64,000 nt of DNA from Rhexocercosporidium sp. MPI-PUGE-AT-0058 (lineage: Eukaryota; Ascomycota; Leotiomycetes; Helotiales). The number at the start of each line of letters is the position of its first letter. The stretch's first letter is position 1. The DNA is taken from assembly GCA_020746875.1 (NCBI GenBank), contig JAGTJL010000006.1:1922001-1986000 (forward strand). Direction: 5' to 3'. Under the pieces are notes generated by a model. The model had not been told where the DNA came from and searched no databases. It saw only the letters and a program-made list of their open reading frames with translations. This document shows positions 12,593-23,200 of the stretch, piece after piece. The position numbers and the translations under genes are program-made.

Positions 12593-13510
12593 TTTTCATC
12601 TACGTTGATATCCAGAAGGTTTTGCGAGCAAGCAAGGAGAGAAGACCAACGGATAGATAGGGATTGGAGGCATTGGTATGCGTCCTAGTACTCGAGTAGG
12701 TGCCTAGTTTGCGTCTTCATTTGTTAAGGGGGAAGAAGTTTGAAGCGAGATATTCCACGATAAAACCTTACGAGATCACGAAATACAGAAATCGCCCGAC
12801 CCAAATATCATCTCATTTCATGTGTGCAGTGCGATCAATTAAGACAGTTACAAGATAAAGTACAAAGACCACCCATAAGGTCCTTTGGAACGAATGTAGC
12901 GCGCGAGTGACATCCGGAGAGAAAAAAACCCCCAGAGAGGGAGACGTAATTCAAGATGGGGAACTCCTCCGCCCTTCCATCCACCCATCCATCCTGCGCT
13001 GACGTGAAGAAAATCAAAAGGGAACAAACATAAAAGCAAAGCCAGCTCTGGCATAACTCCAAACCATCTTGTCCGCCATTGCCAGTCTCCCCGATTTCGT
13101 ACCCCGTACAGATAGATATTACTCCTACCCCTCCCTAAAAGAAGATAGCCGAAGTGAGGAAACAGTAGATAAAAAAATACATGACTTAGGAAGTAAAACA
13201 GGTTTGTAGAGGTAATAATAAGGGCGTGGTATCTATCCTAGAACAAACAATAGTAACAATAACAACAATAATAATAATAATAACAACAACATCAAACTTG
13301 GTATCGTCTCATAGCATCGTGTCGAAAGGTGCTCGCTCGCTTAGGTATTGTATCAATCAATATCAGCCAAACAATTCTTCGCCTGGTAGGTATCGCTCTC
13401 TCGTTCGCTCATATCATATCGCTTAAGAAATCCCGCCATCCCATTCCATATGATACCCCTCCGCCCATTCAACGAATCGTGCCATTCGCATTACCACCAT
13501 CCTTCAACAC
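12593..13510. other. Gap between convergent dcl2 and the DUF7514-like gene
   Basis: Facing 3' UTRs. Contains an AAT/AAC-rich tract at about 13250-13290. Short frames near 12835-13060 show no motif or splice partner. Confidence 0.5.
13250..13290. repeat. AAT/AAC trinucleotide tract
   Basis: A run of AAT and AAC triplets in non-coding DNA just beyond the stop of the DUF7514-like gene, probably in its 3' UTR. Confidence 0.8.
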
Positions 13511-15857
13511 TCAATAACGTCTAAACCCATCATACTCTGCGCCGCGCCCCTTCTCTCGATACCACTCCTCAGCAGGCGCTCCCCTATCCCTCGGATCAAT
13601 AGACACGGATCCACGCTCATAGTTACCGAATCTATCTTCGCCCCTCGCAGTAGCATCTTGATATCGATCCCATTTCTCTGCGTCGCGAGGACTGTTGAAC
13701 TCGCCAGTGAAGCGAGATTCATCTTCGGTACCGCGACGGTATTGCCGCTCGTCGCGTGAGCGGCGGTGGATATCGACTGGTGGTGGGCCGGGGGGAGGTG
13801 GGAATACGGGGTCGGAGCCGCGGGATGAGGGGCTGAATGTCGAGGAGGGGTTGGTGGTGAAGCTTGAGGAGGATGATGAGGGGTTAGGCCCGTACTTAGA
13901 TGAGGATGTGGAGTGGATGTCGTCGGGACTAGATTGGCTGAAGCTTTTAAAGGGTGGAGAACTACTTCTGCGTCCACCACCGGCTCGTGGTGGATATTTG
14001 TTCTGGCTGGTGGTGCTGTTTGTGCGGACGTGGCGGTGGTCTCCTTGGTCTGGATGTTCACGTGCGCTGGCTCGACTACTTGTCGAGTTTGCGCGGGCGG
14101 GACGGGTAGTTGAAGGTGGGTTTAGGTTGTCGATGTGGTTCTTTCCACTGCCTGGTTGGGCTGAGTACGGTTGACGGTCCCGTTCGATTTTGACGCCTTC
14201 TTCGTTGCTGGATGTTTCGGAGGGAACACCGCCGTATGGCTTTCTCTCTCGTTCGATTGGTTGGGCTTTGGCGGTTGTTGGGGAGGTGCGAGTCTGATGG
14301 ATCTCAACTGGCGTTGGTCCGTATGATCGTGATGTGGAGGTGTGGCTACCACGAGTAGAACTTTCAGAGCGTGGTCGAGCTGTTGATGAAGAATGCCGGC
14401 TTAGAGGTGGACTTGTGATTGAAGCTTTTCGTCGACTGGTTGATCCGAGGTCGTCGAGAAAATTCTCTATGGCGGTATCCAGAAGTTTTCTCGAAGATCG
14501 GTCCTCTCTATCTGGTAGAAGATGCCGTGAGATTTGCTTTGGGAGTCGTTCTGGCTTGCCATCAACCAGATCTCCATCTGCGTCGATAGGCATGGAGACT
14601 ACTACCTTCCCAAGTCTCTCAGATTCTTCTTCGGGATAAGCAAGGATATTGATGGTCATCCAGTGAGCGAATCCAACAGGTGTGAGAGCTGGAATAATTG
14701 GTGCCGAGTGGGAATCTTCTTGCACTAGGTGATGCTGGCAACCCAAGTCTTGGTATAAGCGAGAAATATGCTCATTTGATTGTGCTCGGAAAATTGCTGG
14801 CAATGGTTAGAAGAGCTTCAGATAGGATGGACTACGAAAGCTTACTCAGTAGAGGATGAGGCTCCTTTTCTAAAGTATGGGCAGCGTAGTAGGCTGCCAT
14901 CTTGGAAGGAGTAACTACGATAGACTTCTTGGCAGGAAAATCCTCAATCTACGTCCCATATTAGCTTCATTACTTGAATTGCTGCCAAAAGCAACACTCA
15001 CAATATGATTTGCCAACCCTCTCAAGAACTGGCCGAGTCTTTGTGTTGGTTTTCCATCCGTCTCAAACAGCCTCCCCCATTTCTGATCAATAGTCGATAG
15101 CTCCGCTGTCGAGAATGTTCTATTGCCCACAGGACGAGCAGCCGCACTACGATCCGAGAATCGTACGCCAGAAGGTTTATCGGGACTACTTGGAGGCGGC
15201 GGTCCACGATCCGGGAAGCGATTTCCCCCAAGAGGCTCCTCTAGCGGGCTGCCTGGATGCGATCGCATAGAATCCATAGGGGGCGGCACAAAAGATTGCG
15301 CATATGTCTGTCTGCCAGTTTGTGTAGGAGATGGAGGTGTATAGACTCTTCTTGCGGTCGGAGGAGGGGATGGTGTGGAGCTGGACTTATTCGAGGGTTC
15401 TCTCTGCATGGGCTGGCCTTGGGATGGTATCTCGACGCTACCAGTTTGCTTCAACTGCTCGAAAACTGCGCACTCGAGTTAGCATCGCACAAGGCTCAGG
15501 CTCCCAGCCGGACGTATCGCAGCCAAAAAAGTCAGGTAGCTTACCTTCTCTCTTGACTTTCTCCGTGATAGCAGCTATGAGCTCCGGGGAAACCCCATCC
15601 GGGCCAACTTGCACCTGCTCTGCAGCAGAAGCCATCTTGCCGGCTACAGGAGGGGATTCGCGCCTGCGGGGATTTGGAGCTTCTCGGTGGTGGATATGGT
15701 GGTAGGAGGGGGAAGAGAAGGGATTACTGTCTCGGGGATCGTAGTAATTTTGGCTCTGATCTGGGTAATCGCATGCTGCTGCGGACGCATCCAGGGGATC
15801 GAAGTAGCCAGGCTCCCCATTGCTCCGCAGTGGACGACCGTAGGCATCGTAAGCCAT
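13511..15857 (-). CDS. Pro/Ser-rich fungal protein, probable DUF7514 domain
   Basis: Four exons: 15857-15545, 15465-15002, 14948-14846 and 14796-13511, giving 721 residues. A folded core of about 160 residues starts near residue 220 with DQKWGRLFETDGKPTQRLGQ, continues through a GLANHI...EDFPAKKSIVVTPSKMAAYY stretch, and ends with GFAHWMTINILAYPEEE. This matches my memory of the fungal domain catalogued as DUF7514, of unknown function. The N-terminal 200 residues are Pro/Ser-rich with many PPP and SP motifs. The C-terminal 300 residues are low-complexity and rich in Ser, Arg, Pro and charged residues. The protein is likely scaffold-like with disordered arms. It is convergent with dcl2. The exon structure is secure; the domain name is from memory. 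Confidence 0.85.
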
Positions 15858-18780
15858 AGTGTGGGCGAGGCTGAGTGTTTTCGTCACCTCATCAATCGGC
15901 GGTTGCTTGAGGTTCTTTTTTCTTGCACAGTGAGGCAAAGTTGGTTGTGTTGGGTTGGGTTGGGTTGGAAGGGATCGGGTCGCAAGGCTCTGGTTGTCTG
16001 GTGAGCGAGAGCAGTGTTTGGTTGATATCTGTTGTGGTTGCGCGACACGAGATTCGGGGATTATCAGAGGTCTTTGAGCTGTGTGACTTGGTGTGTAATG
16101 TCTGATGTAGTGTAGGTCGTTATTGAAGGATTCAGATATCAAAGTAAAGCAAGGATTCTGCTCGGTGGAGTGTTGCCAAAAGCGTGGTTGGTGGGTATGG
16201 GTCTCAAAGAAACCACTCCTGTCATCAACCAACGAGCGCAAGGCGCACCCCTCGCACCCCTGGGTCTGATTAGAGGTTGGTCGGTCTTTGTCCTGGCCCA
16301 AGCCGGGCGCAAGATCTTACAAAACAGACAAACAGATTTACCCGTCTCCTCTTCTAGCTCTGGTAATGCTGGGCAGGGTCACCACTCATTTGTATGTCCG
16401 GAATCCGGTATGGGTAAGAATGAGGGGAAGGGACGGGAAGGGAAGGTCTCGATAGATGGATAGATTGCTCCGCAGCCGTGTTCGGTTCAACGGCGAACTC
16501 TCGCAATAGAGCTCATGACCAGAGAGGAAAGGGTACCAAGGGTCAGTTTTATGCTGATGATGCTACTGCTGCTGCTGATGATGTAGGAGAAGAACAGCCG
16601 AGGGCTTTGATATGATGATATCAAAACCAAGCTCGCTAGCCTCACTAAAAACAAACATCCGCTTGCTCCCCTATCTTTAACTACAACTAGATCCACCACA
16701 GAGGTACGACTGTACTGTAGCAGCACCAGTAAAAGACCGACCATAAGATTACTGGACTTCCATCCCCGACTCTTCTATCTGGGACGATCCGAGGCAGCTT
16801 CTAGCGCGAACTGTAGACCAGTATCAAAACCTAAGTGACCAACCACACCGGCTCCAGCTCAGCTCTACGGCACGGATCTAGAAGAGCTACCACTCAGACG
16901 GCGTCTGATAGACGGGCCGCCCCCTCGATCAAGCAAGCCCCCGCGCCCCAGTCCTCCGTACAGAAGACGTCAGCAGTCTTCAGGATACAGGACGTAGAGG
17001 AAAGTGCAGATCTATCCGCCAGTCAATCAGAGCTCCTCATCTCATCCCACCTTCAGAACAGGAACAAGTACATCACCGAGGCCACCTCGTTTCGAAACAT
17101 CCCCGTGTGAGTGGTGAGTGGTGATGTCTCATCATTGATTGATTGTGGCAGTACGATCTCAGGCTGCACAAGGCACAAGGAACGAATAAGGGCATTACAG
17201 CCACAGTAACCCTTCCCCATCCTAGATCCAATGGCATCGCGCTCAGCTCTGCGTCGCAGATCCACAGCCACATGCTTCCACGACATGACGCAGCTGCATC
17301 CTGCATCTCGAGCTCCGGCCTGACCCTCCCTCTCGTTCCTACTAAGTACTATACAGTACAAGACTACTGCATTCTACTGCACTTCCGACGGGCGCTCGCT
17401 GCTGCGGGATGAAACTCAAAAGCAGGCTGCAGGCAGGCCCCCTTGGTACTACTTACCTAGGTACAGACTTATATGTAGTCTCACGCTACTGATTCGCTAG
17501 ATTCGCTGTCCATGTGCCTACTGTATACTTCTGTAGGCTTTCTTGCTAGGCTAGGCCGACCTGTTTTCTTGCTGTACAGTAGCCAGGAACGGGCCCAGGT
17601 GCTGTACGTACTTTGACGTGAAGCTTTGATCTGAAGCTTTGGTATCACGTGTACCGTGTACATGTGGATCCAACCAGGTAGTTAGGTAGCCTTGCACTTT
17701 CAGAGTACCGTATCTTGAGTGGTCGAAAAGGAAGGGAATACCCTGCGGTTCGATTCTCGTGGTCGGTGTGGTGTGGTGTGGTATGGAAATCTACTTAGGT
17801 AAGTGGAGTGGGATGTGCATGTATGTATCCTTTTGATTTTGCGCTAAGACTTGGGCGTGCTGGTGAGGGAGACCGAGTATGTCAGTCGGTGAAGGGCATT
17901 CTGATGCATCGTTATGGCATGACTATAATTCCACATGCGTGGTGACTCTTTCTAAGTCCATGTCAATAAAGAGGCTCTTACAAACAGCTAGGTACTGCTC
18001 TCAGTGGCCCGAGCCTTGCAGACTAGCATGGGGAACTTTACACGCATGAGACAACAAGGCCGTTAGGTAGAGAACATCGTATGTGCTAATCTCACTAGTG
18101 GTAGGCTAAAACTTGTTTTGAAAAGCAACGAGTTGTATTTTTGAACTATCTAATGTGTATTGGGTTTGAATGGGAAGGAGCGAACCCCATAAGGCTAGCA
18201 ATTCGCAGATGCCATCTAACAATCCCCACATGAGAGGAGAGAATGAAAGATGGAAGTTGCGTCCCACCACGTATTCGCACCCAGGTGAGGAGCCTCAGAC
18301 TTGTATGCTCAGCCAAGTGAATTGGATTTCCATAACAAAGCCAATAATGACCACAATTCTGAATGTGTAGTCCAGTCCACCACACACCAAGTAGAAGAAC
18401 CTACACTCTCCATTCCTTGGCTGATCTGTGAGAGTTGATCCCTGAAGCGTACGGGAAAAGGAGAAAATTTGGAGTTTCCATCATCCTCAAGAAAAGGCAG
18501 AAAGGAAAATAGACTTGCAGTATGCCTCGTGACGAAGAAGGCAAGCCTCCCACCCCAGAAAATATACAACGATTTTAGCGCAGCAAGGTTTTGCAAGCCT
18601 ATCTGATAAATGTTGAATGACGTGAGGAATTTGAAGCTGGTTGAGCAGCATCTAGTCAAACTGTATCGATGCTCTCGATAAACCTGTAGAAGGCAAGATG
18701 AGGTAGAAATTGCAAACGTTCAGCCACGGCACTAACAACTAGCGAGTCCACGCGGGATATCTTTGGAAAGGCGGGATGCC
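15858..18780. other. 2.9 kb gap
   Basis: No gene supported. 15858-16300 is the likely leader of the DUF7514-like gene and contains GGGTT repeats at about 15951-15968. A 91-codon frame at 16835 starts with GTG and shows no motif. 17330-17700 carries short palindromes built on TACCTAGGTA and GTAC, common in such intergenic DNA. 18100-18700 is unremarkable and leads into the 3' side of stc1. Confidence 0.5.
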
Positions 18781-20229
18781 TTACATGTCGTACAGGTCAT
18801 TATCCGAATCGCTAGGGTCGTCTTCTCTATCCTCCGTCAATGGTGTTCCTGCAACTTCTGGACGCGCACCGTCAGGTGGAGGAACCACGGTTTCTTGAGT
18901 ATTGCGCGAGCCAGCAGGTCTCGCCCAGCTGGTATTCCGAGTATTCTGAGCTGTTGTGGCCGGGACTGGAGCAGGTGCTTGGGCGGATCCATTCGTGAAT
19001 GACGTTGAAGGTAGATTTTGGGTTTGGGAGCCTGATGCTGAGGGGAAGCGTTGCTGCACGTGTGGTTGACCTCTATTGTCCCAGCCAGTGTAGGAAAGTG
19101 GAGTAACAGTAACCTCAGGTCGACGGCGAGCATCAACAGCACCCCAAGAATGACCCTGAGTGCTTGAGGAGTTCTCATATGGGTTGCTAGCGGACGACTG
19201 AGATCTGATGTCGAACTGCGTCTGCTTCAATGTGTTTCGGGAGCCAATGCCAGAAGCTGCACCAGAACCAGAGATCGCAGTGGATCCAGTTGGCATACGA
19301 GCACCAGACATGGTAGTAGCTGACAGATTGGCAGTGACCATGGTGCGGTTGGTGCCGGGGTTATTGGTATTGTTGGAGCCATTCAGAGACAATCCAGCCA
19401 AACCGTTGTAGGGCACATTGATGTGGTTGCGGGGACCAACAGAGCTTGTGACGACTGAAGGAATCTGTCTAGTCCCAGGAGCCGGGGCAGGGACGTGTGT
19501 TCTACTGGGGGTACCAGAATTTGAGGTAATCTGGGGTCAGTCAGCTTTGTCCTAGGTAGAAGAGATGTATTGACTGACAGTAGGTGTAGAGTCCTCGTAA
19601 TCTGAATCCGATTCTCCAGCCTCTGGATCCGAAAAGGTACCAGAAGCGGTCCATTCGTCATCATCATCATCATCATCATCGTCACCGGCAGGACCATCTC
19701 CTGTTGGAGGATTCTGGGTAACCATACCAGGTTCTTGGGTTTCTACCCATAGAGTGCAGGCCATGCAAGACTAGATATAAGTCAGCTAGGATGACCTCGG
19801 ATATTTTCGAGTGCATCACTTACTTGAGATCCACCATTGCGTCTGGCAGACTTGCTGAACTTTTGCAAGTCCTTCCACATCTTGCATGCTCCTTCGCACT
19901 GCTTTTCAGTAACAGATCCGCCAGCACAGACACGGCAACGGAGTCTGGCGGTGATTCCATTCAGCCGTGTACCATTGGCGTACTTGTAAGTGAAGTCATT
20001 TAACTCCTTGTTGGAGAAGCTAGCTGGCTCCTTCCACTTTTCGCAGACACGGCACCGGTATCTGTAACATTGTCAGTGGATTTTCTAATGGGGCTGAGTT
20101 GGGTTGCACTTACTTGTCTAGCAGCGGAACACTCTTTTTTCTAGGATGAGGTCAGTACAGCGCAGTGGCTTGGGAACACTTTTGGAGTCCATCTTACTGC
20201 TGCGAGGTGACTCCTTGACCGTAAGCCAT
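18781..20229 (-). CDS. stc1: Stc1-domain protein (RNAi-heterochromatin linker family)
   Basis: In fission yeast Stc1 bridges Argonaute and the Clr4 methyltransferase complex so that small RNAs direct H3K9 methylation. Five exons: 20229-20198, 20140-20114, 20061-19824, 19770-19579 and 19530-18781, giving 412 residues. The domain spans about residues 21-108, with Cys pairs C23/C26, C62/C65, C75/C79 and C101/C104 and the family landmarks KWKEPASFSNKEL and KFSKSARRN. After it come a nine-Asp run near residue 129 and a long Ser/Thr/Asn/Gly-rich tail containing four Trp, in EWTASG, HSWGAVD, TGWDNRG and NTSWARP. The tail ends in an acidic stretch. Exons 1 and 2 are only 32 and 27 bp. The domain call is strong; the role here is inferred from the family. 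Confidence 0.88.
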
Positions 20230-23200
20230 CTTGACTGGTAGATGCTGTATGGGCCGATCGGATGCTGGTGACTGAATAAAGGTGAGCTGAAGTCAATGTT
20301 AATTCTGAATCGAAATGAGGATAGGGAGGGCGGTAAAGATGAGAAAGATAGATGGCGAAGCCACGTTGAAGATGATGAAGTGCGGCGGGATCAATTTTAT
20401 CGAGTTCCTAGAAGGTGAAGCTGCTCGAGCTCAAGAAGGGCGTTTGGGAAGGTGGGGGCAGAAATTGAGGGAAGGAACTCACTTGATGGATCTGACTCGA
20501 TAGATATTGGACCTATCGGTGATGAAGGAGCGTTATAGGAGTTGAACTCAACATGTGTTGAGAGAGGTGAGAAGACCAATTGCGCTTGAAGGAGAGAGAG
20601 TAGATCAGAGGTTGACGGGCTGAAAGGAGCAGTGGAGTATGGCAGTAGGGATCAATCGAGTGTCCTGATGGCGACCATGGAAGATATGGAAGACTGACTT
20701 TGTGGTTGAGGGAAGAGAAGAAAGAGTGTGATGTTGTTGTAGAGGCGTATCAGGTTGAAGGTTGGAGGTTAGAGGTTGGAGGTTGAGGGTGGCTCTTTTG
20801 TAGACGCTTAGCAAAGGCGTGAAGCTGTCCCTTCCTCTTTTAACCAGCACTCTTTCCAAAACGAAGCACATGCGCTTACAATGGGAGTGAAATCAAGTAG
20901 CACTTGACGGCCGATGACGTTTTTAGGTATTAGACATGGAGTAGAATTCACCACCATCGCACTCTTCTTCCTTGGGTAGCAAAACCGCGCTTTGCCAGCG
21001 ACGTCTCGTCATGCCAAAATAGAACTACAGGACTGGTGTCAAAGAAGGGCATTACAGCCAGCAACGGTAGGTAGGTATGAACTCTCCAGAACGTCCCACC
21101 GCTGACTTGAGTCGCGATGATTCTAGCACAGCATTTACATGTTGACATTTCTTCCCAAGCAAAGCCGAGAATCTCGCAAAATATCAAAGATGAATGGAAA
21201 GCCACAAGCCAGAAACGCACAGTACCCTGGCCGCAAGAAGTCCTCTACAACCATCCGCGATGGAAAAGCCTACACAGTCCAACCGATCTCTGGCCAGACC
21301 TGTAAGGCTCCCCAGAAAGCCTTAAACGCCAGTCCAACACGAACGTGTACAATGCATTGCCACCTCAGAATGAATCATTTCAAGAGCAACTTTGTTGAGT
21401 ACGAGGATGAATTACAATGGAGGCATTGAGCCCCTGTGCTCTATCTACACCTTTCTATTCCAAAGTAGAGATGCTTCAAGAGCAATAGGAACAGGGATGA
21501 AGTTCATGAGCTTCGTCAGGTCTGTACTATCAGACTAGAAGCCAGATTCGCAAAAGTCTCCCGGAGGCAATTCGAGGGTATCCGCCTCTATTACTCCATG
21601 TGCTATCCAGCGAGACTTTCTTCCTCCGCTTCAGCCTCTGAGCATTTAAGCCTTTGACAGACCCGGCACTCTAGGATCTAAGAGTTTTGAAGACGCAAAG
21701 CTGCTGTCTCAATTCCACTCGGGTATGATACGACTGGCAAGAGCATGGATCCAGTGCATTACGACCATCTGGGTATGCTCCTGATGTTCATCGGCACGTA
21801 GTGGTGCTATGCCAGGACGATCTCCACAATCGTCCAACGTTACGAAAATCAGCACGCAAACCCATCTCTAAATTATCGCTGCTTTCTCGATCTGTACCCG
21901 CAAGTTCTGTTCTGTAGACCAACTCTCACTTGAGTAGCTGGTCACGCCATATGTATTACCCAGCACGAAGGAAATGAAAGATGCGATCAGTTGATGATTT
22001 CAAGGGTCCAAGCTTCCATCTTCTTTCTGCCTTGCATGCTGGAGGTATTAGGAAGACCCCAAACTTCTGCGTGTCTCCCCAATGAGATTGCAGTTCAACA
22101 CTTGATTAGGTCTTCGAGGTCGGAATGATTGTGTCCCCAATCACGTGACGCGAATCAAGGTTATTATTCCCAAAATTCCCAACGGTACCCAACCTGGTCT
22201 ATTTAAATACCCAAGATTGGCTTTTCTGGTGTGAGGGGTGTGCCCATCGAAGGCAAAATCGACAGACACTCGGAAACTTAGACGAAATGCCCCTCATCAT
22301 TATCTCATGTCTGATTACGCCGCTATCGATTGATGAGCCCCCAAGGGTCCAAGTCGGCGGTGCTTTTCCCCTTCCCGCTTCAAAGGGTTCCAGAACCCGA
22401 CCAAGTGGGAGAGGCACAGTGAAACACATCCATCCGATCGTCATGGACAGTCGGGTCAAGGGGGTCGACGTTTTGACTCATGCACAGTTGGCAAATCCCG
22501 GAATATACGCCCAGTACTATCACAATTCTGACCAACCAGCACGCCCAAAAACTGGACATTCAGCCACCCACTCGATCACCGATGGGTGGCAAAATTCGCA
22601 GGGCAATCTGGACCCTGCTTCCTTTGAGGCTTCCTTTTGATGAGGGGAGGGGCCAGAGTTCCAACCTTTTTTTTCAATTCAGGATGATTGCATGATGAAT
22701 GCGGCAGCCAGTACGAAGAGCCAAAGCAAAGTTTCCTTTTGCAAGCTTCCTTCACGTCATGAAACTTGGCCATCAAGTGAGGCCAAACGCGAGCCGGTCC
22801 GGAAGCGGACTGCTCTTTCCCCCCTGCTAGTTGGTCAGGTACCAAATGGGAGCGTCAGGAACAAGCAGGGGACGGTGGGGCGCCACTAGGACGAAACGGT
22901 CTTGATGAAATCGAAAAGGGGGCGACGAACCAGCCCAGCGGGAGGGAAGGGGAGACGAAGAGATCATGGAGGGGGGAGAGAGAGAGAGGAAACAAGACAT
23001 CGCTGTGCCACTGTGGCAAGTGGACGACGAGGATAGGAGATGAAGGCATCACGAGTGAGGGCAGAGAGACGGCCAGCAAATTAAGGGAGATTTGCGACTC
23101 GTGCCCCGTTCGTTCAGGCTGTCGCCTGCTAAGATTGCGACTCCAGTTGGACCCCGACTTGACTTGAGGGAACCGACCTGAGCCTGAGCCCAGCAAGGCT

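Noticed and set aside
12300..12599. His/Pro-rich minus frame of 99 codons
   Set aside because: Antisense shadow of the acidic dcl2 tail.
16835..17110. 91-codon plus frame
   Set aside because: Begins with GTG rather than ATG, no homology pattern and no neighbouring exon.
17735..17770. tRNA-like T-arm (GGTTCGATTC)
   Set aside because: The flanking bases do not pair as a T-stem and no matching D-arm or acceptor stem is present.
22287..22640. 117-codon plus frame with an upstream TATTTAAATA
   Set aside because: Has an ATG and a TATA-like box but no domain, low complexity in part and no sign of conservation I can judge. It could be an orphan gene; support is too thin.
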